From Rhizobiaceae bacterium (GTDB lineage Bacteria > Pseudomonadota > Alphaproteobacteria > Rhizobiales > Rhizobiaceae), in NCBI GenBank assembly GCA_020696915.1, contig JAJFMR010000234.1:1-5248 (forward strand): 5,248 bases of DNA. The letters run 5' to 3'. The notes under the pieces are model-generated. The model was not told the DNA's origin. It saw nothing but the letters and a program-made list of their open reading frames with translations, and searched no databases. Numbering within the stretch: position 1 is the first letter of the stretch; the number at the start of each line of letters is the position of its first letter. This document shows, one piece after another, positions 1-5,248 of this stretch. Position numbers and translations under genes: made by a program.

Positions 1-616
1 AGCGCTTGATGTCCATTGCGGCGAGAAAGCCGTCTACACCGTCTTCGACGATATGCGCATGATTGGCCGTAAAGGCCCAGCGCAGATGCGGGGCGTCGAG
101 CCTGTCGAAATAGTAGAGCGTCTCCTCGACATTGTGCGCAAGGTAGTGCACCTCCGCGTCGTCCGGCTCCCAGTTCATGTTCTCCAACAGGACAGTAAGC
201 CCGATCTTGCCGGCGTAGTCGCTCACCCGCTTCAGGCGCTCCAGGCCCGCCTCCATCCGCATTTTCACGTCGGAGGTGAAGTGGTAGCCGGCATGAACGA
301 CGATCCACTCGCCGCCGAGCGTCTTGCACGCGTCCATGTGTCCGAAAATGTACCGGTCCACGCCCTCGCGGACATGCGGCGCAACCTCAGCCATGTTCAC
401 TGCCGACATCGTGTGCACGCCCACATGGATGCCGTTCTTGTCGCAGACGTCACGGATGCCCTTGACCCGCTCCGGCGACAGCGTCTCGACGGCGTTCGGC
501 GCAACGTCGATCTTGAGGTCGAGATAGCGGATGCCGTGCTTCACGGCGGCGTCCAGGCCGTCCTCGATCTTATTGCGCTGACCCAGGTCCACGCCAATTC
601 TCTCCCGCAGCGACAT
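1..616 (-). CDS. Sugar phosphate isomerase/epimerase-like TIM-barrel protein (3' end outside window)
   Basis: Reading from an ATG at 616-614, the frame stays open for 205 codons to the left edge, so the C-terminal part is missing. The protein begins MSLRERIGVDLGQRNKIEDG. It shows the strand-and-helix rhythm of the xylose isomerase-like / AP-endonuclease-2 TIM-barrel superfamily: YLDLKID (31-37), GIHVGVHTM (62-70), a helix, EWIVVHAGYHF (103-113), then LTVLLENMNWE (140-150). Likely metal or catalytic positions are H68, H108 and E145. Family members are cytoplasmic, metal-dependent isomerases, epimerases or dehydratases acting on sugars and polyols; the substrate here is unknown. The next metal-site motif, usually D-x-G-H, reads WAFTANHAH (180-188), with Thr where Asp is usual. 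A purine-rich GGGGGA lies only 3 bases before the ATG, an ordinary to weak ribosome site. No better in-frame start is seen. It lies 420 bases from the lyase gene and probably has its own promoter. The family call is good; the function is open. Confidence 0.85.
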   Translation of the reverse strand, partial: MSLRERIGVDLGQRNKIEDGLDAAVKHGIRYLDLKIDVAPNAVETLSPERVKGIRDVCDKNGIHVGVHTMSAVNMAEVAPHVREGVDRYIFGHMDACKTLGGEWIVVHAGYHFTSDVKMRMEAGLERLKRVSDYAGKIGLTVLLENMNWEPDDAEVHYLAHNVEETLYYFDRLDAPHLRWAFTANHAHIVEDGVDGFLAAMDIKR

Positions 617-1036
617 AGGTCCCCCATCCGTGTGAATGCGCTCCGGCCGCTGCCGTGGCAAATATCCCCGACGCCCCAGTCTCCTGCGGAGTCGATTGGG
701 ATCGTGTAATTATGTATTCATTTTGCTGTCAAGCATCGCATCGGGGAACGTCAGGAATATGTCCCGCAGGAGTTGCGCGTTACAGATGCGTCCGGGCCGT
801 CGGTTGACTCCGCCCGGTGGGTGCGCCGAGGTTCGTCACTTCCTCGTCATCGTGACCGCCGATGGAGGCCCGCCGTCCTCAACGGTTTGGAACCAGCGCC
901 CATAGCCAGACCACAGGCACGTCTTCACCGTCCACCACAGCCCTGCGGTAGTCGCTGTCCGAGAACTCAAGTCTTTGGCGTTGGCACGGACCCAGGTCGG
1001 AGCTGGGACAAGGTAATGTCGACTCGGGCACTCCGG
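617..1036. other. Intergenic region with no convincing gene
   Basis: These roughly 420 bases separate the lyase stop codon from the TIM-barrel start. Open frames exist on both strands, but none combines a start, a ribosome site and a recognisable protein. The most protein-like stretch is on the minus strand at about 970-879, encoding a peptide ending SDYRRAVVDGEDVPVVWLW plus a few residues and a TGA. Upstream, that frame simply continues as a shadow inside the lyase gene, so this is at best a remnant. A 6-bp inverted repeat CCGGGC/GCCCGG (792-797 and 812-817) and a 5-bp one CCCAG/CTGGG (991-995 and 1003-1007) are present, neither with a U-tract. The AT-rich candidate promoter lies at 701-732. 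Confidence 0.6.
701..732 (-). promoter_or_regulatory. Candidate promoter/operator upstream of the TIM-barrel gene
   Basis: This is a short AT-rich island in an otherwise GC-rich region. On the minus strand a perfect TTGACA (732-727) could serve as a -35 box. No clean -10 follows: AATTAC at a 15-base spacing and ATTACA at 16 are the closest. The same stretch carries the dyad ATG-AATA-CAT (721-712) and a TAATTA palindrome (707-712), so it could bind a dimeric repressor. It lies about 90-115 bases upstream of the ATG at 616, which would leave a fairly long leader. The TTGACA and dyads are seen in the sequence; the promoter role is inferred. Confidence 0.35.
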
Positions 1037-1906
1037 TCAGGGGCCGTCCAAATCGGCGTGCGCACGCTCGAACGCCCAGACCTTGTCGAAACCCATCAGC
1101 AGCGAGAACTCGTCGAACGGATAGAGCGCGCCGGGCCAGGCCTTGCTCGATCCGGTTGCCTTGAGATGCCGGTAGACCGAATCCATCGCCGCGCTGGCCG
1201 CGAGAAAACAGGCGACCGGGAATATGGCGATCCTGAAACCGAGGCTTTCCAGTTCCGGGCCCCCGAGGATCGGCGTGCGCCCGCCATCGACCATGTTGAT
1301 GAGCAGCGGCAGGTCGAAACTGCGGGCGATCGCCTCCATCTCCGCAAGGTTTTCGGGCGATTCGATGAACAGGATGTCGGCCCCGGCACGGGCGTAGGCT
1401 TCGCCACGCCGCAGTGCTTCGTCGAGGCCATGCATGGTGCGGGCGTCGGTCCGGGCGACGATCAGGAAATCCCTGGAGGTGCGCGCATCCGCTGCAACCC
1501 GGATCTTGGCCGCCGCCTCGGCGATCGGAATGACGCGGCGATCCGGCAGATGGCCGCATTTCTTCGGGAACTGCTGATCCTCGAGCTGGATCGCCTGTGC
1601 GCCTGCGGCTTCATAGCCGCGCACCGTGTGCTCGACATTGAGCAGCCCGCCATAGCCGGTGTCGCCATCGGCGATCAGCGGGGTTCGCGTGCCCCTGGCG
1701 ATCTGCGACACGCGGCCGACCATGTCGCTATAGGTGGCGAGGCCAGCATCCGGATAGCCGAGATGCGAGGCGACCGCGCCGTAGCCGGTCATGTAGAGCG
1801 CGTCGAAGCCAAGGCCGTCGGCGAGCTTGGCCGAGATCATGTCGAAGACACCCGGCGCGGTGATCAATCCCGGTTGCCGAAGTCGCTCTGCCAGGCTTTG
1901 GGTCAT
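1037..1906 (-). CDS. Isocitrate lyase/PEP mutase superfamily C-C lyase
   Basis: This 289-residue protein has the usual length for the small, 2-methylisocitrate lyase-like branch of the superfamily. The fold's landmarks appear in order: APGVFDMISAKLA (17-29), TGYGAVASHLGYPDAGL (40-56), ADGDTGYGG (79-87) with metal-site D80 and D82, QLED with E109, the mobile catalytic loop KKCGHL (115-120) with catalytic-type C117, and VARTDA (150-155). An intact K-C-G-H loop is typical of enzymes that cleave 2-hydroxy di- and tricarboxylates retro-aldol style, giving a 2-oxo acid (pyruvate or glyoxylate) plus a second acid. It argues against PEP mutase and phosphonopyruvate hydrolase. Candidate reactions are those of 2-methylisocitrate lyase or 2,3-dimethylmalate lyase; the sequence does not decide. 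The enzyme should be cytoplasmic and Mg-dependent. AGGAG lies 8 bases before the ATG, supporting this start. It follows the binding-protein gene by 68 bases and is probably cotranscribed, so its substrate is plausibly the transported compound. No propionate-cycle genes are visible, so I do not call it prpB. Confidence 0.9.
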   Translation of the reverse strand: MTQSLAERLRQPGLITAPGVFDMISAKLADGLGFDALYMTGYGAVASHLGYPDAGLATYSDMVGRVSQIARGTRTPLIADGDTGYGGLLNVEHTVRGYEAAGAQAIQLEDQQFPKKCGHLPDRRVIPIAEAAAKIRVAADARTSRDFLIVARTDARTMHGLDEALRRGEAYARAGADILFIESPENLAEMEAIARSFDLPLLINMVDGGRTPILGGPELESLGFRIAIFPVACFLAASAAMDSVYRHLKATGSSKAWPGALYPFDEFSLLMGFDKVWAFERAHADLDGP

Positions 1907-1934
1907 CCGCCCTTCTCCTCGGTGGGCTCAACGC

Positions 1935-1969
1935 GGCTCCGCCGGAAGAAGAATCCTCCCGGCGGAGCC
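1935..1969 (-). promoter_or_regulatory. Intergenic hairpin after the binding-protein gene
   Basis: This is a perfect 11-bp inverted repeat, GGCTCCGCCGG and CCGGCGGAGCC, with a 13-base loop. It starts 6 bases after the binding-protein stop codon and ends 28 bases before the lyase ATG. In RNA it would form a very stable GC stem. It is followed by GCGTTGAGCC rather than a U-run, so it is not a standard intrinsic terminator. Hairpins placed directly after binding-protein genes in ABC operons commonly protect the upstream mRNA 3' end or reduce read-through, giving more binding protein than downstream product. That role is inferred here from position and structure. Confidence 0.75.
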
Positions 1970-1974
1970 AATCT

Positions 1975-3162
1975 TCAACGGGCCGGGTAAACCAGCTTGG
2001 CCGCCGCCTTGTCTTCCGGCCAGACCACGTCGAAGCCACCGTTGGGCGCATACTGGACGGCGATCATGGTCTTTTCGGTGATCAGCTGATGCAGCCCACC
2101 GAGATCGGACGGACCGTATTTGACCTTGCCGTAAGGCGTGTCGAAGGTCATTTCCGAGAGCTTGGCGATAATAGCGTCCCGGTCCCATTTCCCGGCAGCC
2201 TTGGCGGCGTCGATCAGCGTCTGCATGGCGACATAGCCCTGCACCGCCGTCGAGACCACCTCGCCGCCACGCGCCGCCTCGGCCTTCTTCACCCATTCCG
2301 CGAGACCGGGCGTCGTCTGTTTCGACGACCACAAATCGAGCACCACCACGCCGTCGCCGGCGTCGCCGAAGTCGGAGCGCTTTTCGCCGGCGCCCTGGGT
2401 AACGATCAGCTTCGGCTCGATGCCGAGCTGCTGCGACTGGCGCGCCACCTGGAGGTTGTCGCCCGAATACCCGATGACGAACAGCACATCCGGATCGAGC
2501 GCCTTCACCCGGTTGAGGATTGGTGAGAAATCGGGCGTGCCGGCGCGGAACGGCTCGTTCATCACCACTTCCAACCCGGCTTCCTCGGCGAATTTCTGGG
2601 TGAATTTGGAGCCGTCGGTGCCATAGAGCTTGTCCTCATAGGTGATGGCGACGGTCTTCAGGCCCGGAATGCTCTTGAAGAAGTTCACGGCTGCCTTCTG
2701 GCGGTGATAATCCCAGATATAGACGTGGAAATACCAGGGGTTCTTGCCGAAATTCTCCTCAAGCCGAACCGAGGACGAGCCAGGATGCACAAAGATCGGC
2801 TCGTAGCGCTGAATGGCGCTCAGCAGGGCGAAGTCCGACGTGCTGCCGAAGCCGCCGACTACCGCGTCGACCTTGTCCTGTCCGCCGAGCTTAGCGGCGA
2901 CCGTCGCCGAGGTGTTGGGCTCGCCCTTGGTGTCCTCGATGATCAGCTCGAGCTGGCGGCCGAACAGGCCGCCGGAATCGTTCGCCTCCTTGGCGGCATA
3001 TTCGATGCCCCACTGCAATTGCGTTCCGGCCCCGGCAAGCGGTCCGGTCAGCGGCAACGGCACGCCGATCCTGATCGGCGCATCGTCCTGCGCATGGGCA
3101 GGCAGCGCCATGGCCGCCGCCATGACAGCAGCGCCGGCAAGCTTTCTAACACGTGACCACAT
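1975..3162 (-). CDS. ABC transporter periplasmic substrate-binding protein (LivJ/LivK class)
   Basis: This 395-residue secreted protein is a type I periplasmic binding protein, the receptor for the adjacent LivFGM-type transporter. The signal peptide is clear: a basic start with R4, R6 and K7, a hydrophobic core at about 8-20, and a PAHA-Q cleavage site after A24. There is no lipobox, so the protein should be free in the periplasm. The mature domain opens with the family pattern IRIGVPLPLTGPLAGAG (30-46), then GGLFGRQLELIIEDTKG (64-80), VVGGFGSTSD (101-110), VAITYEDKLYG (171-181) and DVLFVIGYSGDN (225-236). The segment NPWYFHVYIWDYHRQ (141-155), near the cleft, is unusually aromatic. The family binds branched-chain amino acids but also amides, aromatic acids and other carboxylates; the lyase next door suggests a non-amino-acid carboxylate, which is inference. 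The start is supported by GGGAGG ending 8 bases before the ATG. It lies 36 bases after livF. Confidence 0.93.
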   Translation of the reverse strand: MWSRVRKLAGAAVMAAAMALPAHAQDDAPIRIGVPLPLTGPLAGAGTQLQWGIEYAAKEANDSGGLFGRQLELIIEDTKGEPNTSATVAAKLGGQDKVDAVVGGFGSTSDFALLSAIQRYEPIFVHPGSSSVRLEENFGKNPWYFHVYIWDYHRQKAAVNFFKSIPGLKTVAITYEDKLYGTDGSKFTQKFAEEAGLEVVMNEPFRAGTPDFSPILNRVKALDPDVLFVIGYSGDNLQVARQSQQLGIEPKLIVTQGAGEKRSDFGDAGDGVVVLDLWSSKQTTPGLAEWVKKAEAARGGEVVSTAVQGYVAMQTLIDAAKAAGKWDRDAIIAKLSEMTFDTPYGKVKYGPSDLGGLHQLITEKTMIAVQYAPNGGFDVVWPEDKAAAKLVYPAR

Positions 3163-3169
3163 AGTCCAG

Positions 3170-3176
3170 TCCTCCC
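3170..3176 (-). promoter_or_regulatory. Strong ribosome binding site of the binding-protein gene
   Basis: The minus strand reads GGGAGGA with 7 bases between it and the ATG at 3162. This is close to an ideal Shine-Dalgarno sequence and the strongest in the window. It fixes the start directly before the signal peptide. It fits the need for binding protein in excess over the membrane complex. Confidence 0.75.
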
Positions 3177-3198
3177 TGTTTTGCGGCTCCGTTCGACC

Positions 3199-3921
3199 TC
3201 ACAGGCCGAGATACGCAACGCGCAGCCGCGGATCGTTGCGAACCTCGTCGATACTGCCTTCGGTGACGACATGCCCTTCGCTCAGAATAAGGCAGCGGTC
3301 GGCGATGCTCATGGCGGCGGCGACGTTCTGCTCGGCCATGACGATGGCGCAGTTGTTCTCCGCCTTGATCCGGCCGAGCGCTTCGAAAACTTCCTCGACG
3401 CGCTTCGGCGCGAGCCCGGCCGACGGCTCGTCGAGGATCAGCACGCGCGGCTCCATCATCAGCCCGCGAGAAATCGCCAGCATCTGGCGCTGGCCTCCGC
3501 TCATCGACCCGGCAAGCTGCTGTCGCCGCTCGCGCAGCACCGGAAAGAGATCGAACACCGTTTCGAACAGAAGCTGGCGCTCGGCCTGCGTCGCCTTCGG
3601 CCTCAGCGCTTCGAGCGCGCCGGTCAGGTTGTCGATGACGCTGGCGTTGGCGAAGCAGCGCGCCCCGTCCGGCACGAAGGCTATGGCGCGGCGCGCCAGC
3701 TGCCACGCGTTGAGCCGGGAAAGCTCCTCGCCATCGAGCTTCACCGTGCGGGCAGTGGTCCTGACCGTGCCGACGGCGGCGCGCAGCGAGGTGGTCTTAC
3801 CGGCTCCGTTGGAGCCGAGAAGCACCAGCAGCTGGCCGCCCGAGGCGTTCAGCGAAAGCCTCGGCACCACGGTGAGCGCGCCATAGCCGGCATTGGTGAA
3901 TGCCACCTCGAAGCGGTTCAT
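3199..3921 (-). CDS. livF: ABC transporter ATP-binding protein, LivF family
   Basis: This 240-residue protein has the standard LivF length and is one of the two ATPases that drive a HAAT-family importer on the cytoplasmic face of the membrane. Walker A is GSNGAGKTT (36-44) with K42. The signature region is MSGGQRQMLAISRGLM (140-155). Walker B is RVLILDEPSAGLAP (159-172) with D164 and E165. The switch position is AEQN (196-199), Q198 replacing the usual His, which is normal for LivF and helps tell it from LivG. The Q-loop segment reads FVPDGARCF (82-90), where LivF proteins usually have VPEGRR, so an acidic residue is kept. The ATG overlaps the livG stop codon in ATGA, implying translational coupling. 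The ribosome site itself is weak, with AAGGG about 10 bases upstream. The family assignment is firm; the transported solute is unknown. Confidence 0.95.
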   Translation of the reverse strand: MNRFEVAFTNAGYGALTVVPRLSLNASGGQLLVLLGSNGAGKTTSLRAAVGTVRTTARTVKLDGEELSRLNAWQLARRAIAFVPDGARCFANASVIDNLTGALEALRPKATQAERQLLFETVFDLFPVLRERRQQLAGSMSGGQRQMLAISRGLMMEPRVLILDEPSAGLAPKRVEEVFEALGRIKAENNCAIVMAEQNVAAAMSIADRCLILSEGHVVTEGSIDEVRNDPRLRVAYLGL

Positions 3922-4646
3922 GGCGCAAAGCCCTTGCCGAGATAGGCCTCGCGCACCACGGGGTCGCTCAACACGACGGCCGGCGTGCCTTCTGACAGCA
4001 AGCGGCCGTTGTTCAGCACCAGGGCGTGCTGGCAGAGGCTGGCGATGATGCGCATGACATGCTCGATGACGACGATGGTGATGCCGGCTGCATGAACCTC
4101 GCGCACCAGCGCAATCACCTGCTCGGCATCCTCATGCCCCAGCCCCGCCATCGCCTCGTCGAGCAGCAGGACGCGCGGCTTGCAGGCCAGGGCGCGGGCG
4201 ATTTCCAGGCGGCGAAGATCCGACACCGAAAGCTCGGCGCATCGCGTATCGAGCGATGGCGCAAGGCCGCAGAACCTGGCCACGTCGGCGCCCGTGCTCA
4301 TGCCGCGCGGCAAGTCGCGGCTGGAGCGGGCATAGCGCAACGGCACGCCGATCACCTCGCCGATGGTCAGTTCTCTCGGCACCCGCGGCACCTGATAGGT
4401 GCGCGCCAGCCCGGCGGCGACGATCCTGTCGGTGCGCACCCTGGTGATGGAAGCGCCGTCGAGCAGGACGCTACCGGTGACCGGCGGGATCTGCCCCGAC
4501 ACCATGTTGCAGAAGGTGCTCTTGCCGGAACCGTTGGGTCCGATCAGGGCGGTGATCGTGCCGCCGGGGATTGTCAGAGTCAAATCGTCGATCGCCTTCA
4601 GGCCGCCGAACGCGACGGTGCAATTGGTTACGGCGAGGCTGGTCAT
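3918..4646 (-). CDS. livG: ABC transporter ATP-binding protein, LivG family
   Basis: This 242-residue protein is the second ATPase of the importer and sits on the cytoplasmic face next to LivF. Walker A is GPNGSGKST (36-44) with K42. The Q-loop is ARTYQVPRVP (81-90) with Q85. Walker B is RVLLLDEAMAGL (158-169) with D163 and E164. The switch His is H196 in VIEHVMRII (193-201). The C-terminal GTPAVVLSDPVVREAYLG (220-237) is the typical LivG tail. The ABC signature is atypical: LSVSDLRRLEIARAL (139-153), where LivG proteins commonly read LSYGQQRRLEIARAL, so the conserved Gly and Gln are Ser and Asp. Length is slightly below the usual roughly 250, mainly through a short helical region before the signature. 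GGAGG lies 7 bases before the ATG. The start overlaps the livM stop by 4 bases and the end overlaps livF by 4, so translation is coupled through all three. Confidence 0.94.
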   Translation of the reverse strand: MTSLAVTNCTVAFGGLKAIDDLTLTIPGGTITALIGPNGSGKSTFCNMVSGQIPPVTGSVLLDGASITRVRTDRIVAAGLARTYQVPRVPRELTIGEVIGVPLRYARSSRDLPRGMSTGADVARFCGLAPSLDTRCAELSVSDLRRLEIARALACKPRVLLLDEAMAGLGHEDAEQVIALVREVHAAGITIVVIEHVMRIIASLCQHALVLNNGRLLSEGTPAVVLSDPVVREAYLGKGFAP

Positions 4647-5248
4647 GACGCCGCCTCCGCCCGTTGCCCGGCCGCTCCCTTGTGGGCGCGAAGCAGCTGC
4701 GAGAAGCCACCCACCAGTCCCTTCGGCAAAACGACGATGAACAGGATGATCACTGCGCCGTAGACCACCTGGTAGCCAGCGCCGCCAACGAAATGCCGGG
4801 CGACCTCCTCGAGAAGGCGCAGCACGAGCGCGCCGACAATTGGTCCCAGCGTGGTGTCCATGCCGCCCAGAATGCTGACCGCCAGGGGCAGAATGCTCCA
4901 GTTCGGCGTGAACACGTCTTCGGGGATTACATAGCCGTAGAGCCCGCCATAGCAGGCGCCGGCCACCCCGGCGATCATGCCTGACACCGCGAACGCCATG
5001 ATCTTCGTCGCCACCACCGGGACGCCCGAGGAAGCCGCCAGCGCCGGATTGCTGCGAATCATGAAGAAGGCCGGCCGGAAACGATCCCCGAGAAAGATGT
5101 CGCTGATGAACGCCGACAGGATCAGGAAGCCGGTGATCAACAGCAGTTGCGCCGACGGGGACCCACCCATCAGCACCGGCGGCATGATCCCGGTCGAACC
5201 GCCGGTCAGCCCGGGAGTCATGAGGATCACGACCTGCATCGACAGGCC
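4643..5248 (-). CDS. livM: ABC transporter permease, LivM family (5' end outside window)
   Basis: The frame is open to the right edge and 201 residues are visible, so the N-terminal part is missing; an internal Met at 5239 is not the start. The visible part is a membrane protein with hydrophobic segments at about residues 34-53, 83-105, 118-147 (probably two) and 160-176. Family landmarks are LTGGSTGI (14-21), the cytoplasmic coupling stretch MIRSNPALAASSGV (63-76), MIAGVAGACYGGLYGYV (91-107), the paired-Gly segment ILGGMDTTLGPIVGALVL (126-143), and a positively charged end. LivM forms the inner-membrane channel together with LivH, which should lie just upstream outside the window. The stop codon overlaps the livG start in ATGA. 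The solute is unknown; the Liv name gives the family only. Confidence 0.93.
   Translation of the reverse strand, partial: GLSMQVVILMTPGLTGGSTGIMPPVLMGGSPSAQLLLITGFLILSAFISDIFLGDRFRPAFFMIRSNPALAASSGVPVVATKIMAFAVSGMIAGVAGACYGGLYGYVIPEDVFTPNWSILPLAVSILGGMDTTLGPIVGALVLRLLEEVARHFVGGAGYQVVYGAVIILFIVVLPKGLVGGFSQLLRAHKGAAGQRAEAAS

Noticed and set aside
53..709. Plus-strand open frame of 218 codons at the left end
   Set aside because: The opposite strand encodes a coherent TIM-barrel protein open to the window edge; this frame is its complement.
792..817. Inverted repeat CCGGGC/GCCCGG as a terminator for the lyase transcript
   Set aside because: The stem is only 6 bp with a 14-base loop and no U-tract, and it lies over 200 bases past the stop codon.
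991..1007. Inverted repeat CCCAG/CTGGG just after the lyase gene as a terminator
   Set aside because: The stem is 5 bp with no U-tract, which is too weak to call.
1037..1906. Naming the lyase prpB (2-methylisocitrate lyase)
   Set aside because: The loop is KKCGH rather than the KRCGH usual in that enzyme, and no methylcitrate-cycle partner genes are in the window.
773..1990. Long plus-strand open frame of 405 codons opposite the lyase gene
   Set aside because: It is antisense to a gene with clear catalytic motifs, its Arg/Pro/Gly-rich composition is that of a shadow frame, and it has no recognisable domain.
2813..3886. Plus-strand open frame of 357 codons across the binding-protein and livF genes
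   Set aside because: It spans two well-supported minus-strand genes and their gap, has low-complexity Ser/Arg/Ala composition and shows no family motif.
3181..3945. Plus-strand open frame of 254 codons opposite livF
   Set aside because: It mirrors a gene with all ABC ATPase motifs; such antisense frames are expected at this GC content.
4026..4763. Plus-strand open frame of 245 codons opposite livG
   Set aside because: It is His/Asp/Arg-rich without domain features and is fully antisense to livG and the end of livM.

Overview
The window is GC-rich (clearly above 60% by eye), densely coded and reads as an alpha-proteobacterial chromosome, Rhizobiales-like. That placement is an inference from composition, codon choice and the gene set, because no rRNA or marker gene is present. 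Every gene I can support lies on the minus strand. Transcription therefore runs from the right edge to the left edge, and the window is cut inside a gene at both ends.

In transcription order the layout is as follows. (1) 5248-4643 holds the C-terminal two thirds of a LivM-type inner-membrane permease. (2) 4646-3918 holds a LivG-type ATPase. (3) 3921-3199 holds a LivF-type ATPase. (4) 3162-1975 holds a secreted periplasmic solute-binding protein of the LivJ/LivK class. (5) A perfect 11-bp GC-rich hairpin begins 6 bases after the binding-protein stop codon. (6) 1906-1037 holds a lyase of the isocitrate lyase/PEP mutase superfamily with an intact KKCGH catalytic loop. (7) 1036-617 is about 420 bases with no convincing gene, and it contains an AT-rich island that may be a promoter/operator. 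(8) 616-1 holds the N-terminal part of a sugar-phosphate isomerase/epimerase-like TIM-barrel protein that runs off the left edge.

The four transporter genes form one tight block: two 4-base ATGA overlaps, then a 36-base gap. The lyase follows after 68 bases and is probably cotranscribed. The simplest reading is an uptake-and-cleavage module. A HAAT-family ABC transporter brings in a small, probably carboxylated compound, and a cytoplasmic C-C lyase splits it, most likely to a 2-oxo acid such as pyruvate or glyoxylate plus a second acid. The TIM-barrel protein may act on a related compound but looks separately transcribed. The substrate cannot be read from sequence.

I found no mobile element, RNA gene, CRISPR array or defence system. 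The more unusual points are the pairing of a 'branched-chain amino acid' transporter with an ICL-family lyase, the intergenic hairpin that probably sets binding-protein expression, a non-canonical ABC signature in the LivG subunit, an unusually aromatic segment in the binding protein, and a non-standard metal-site motif in the TIM-barrel protein.
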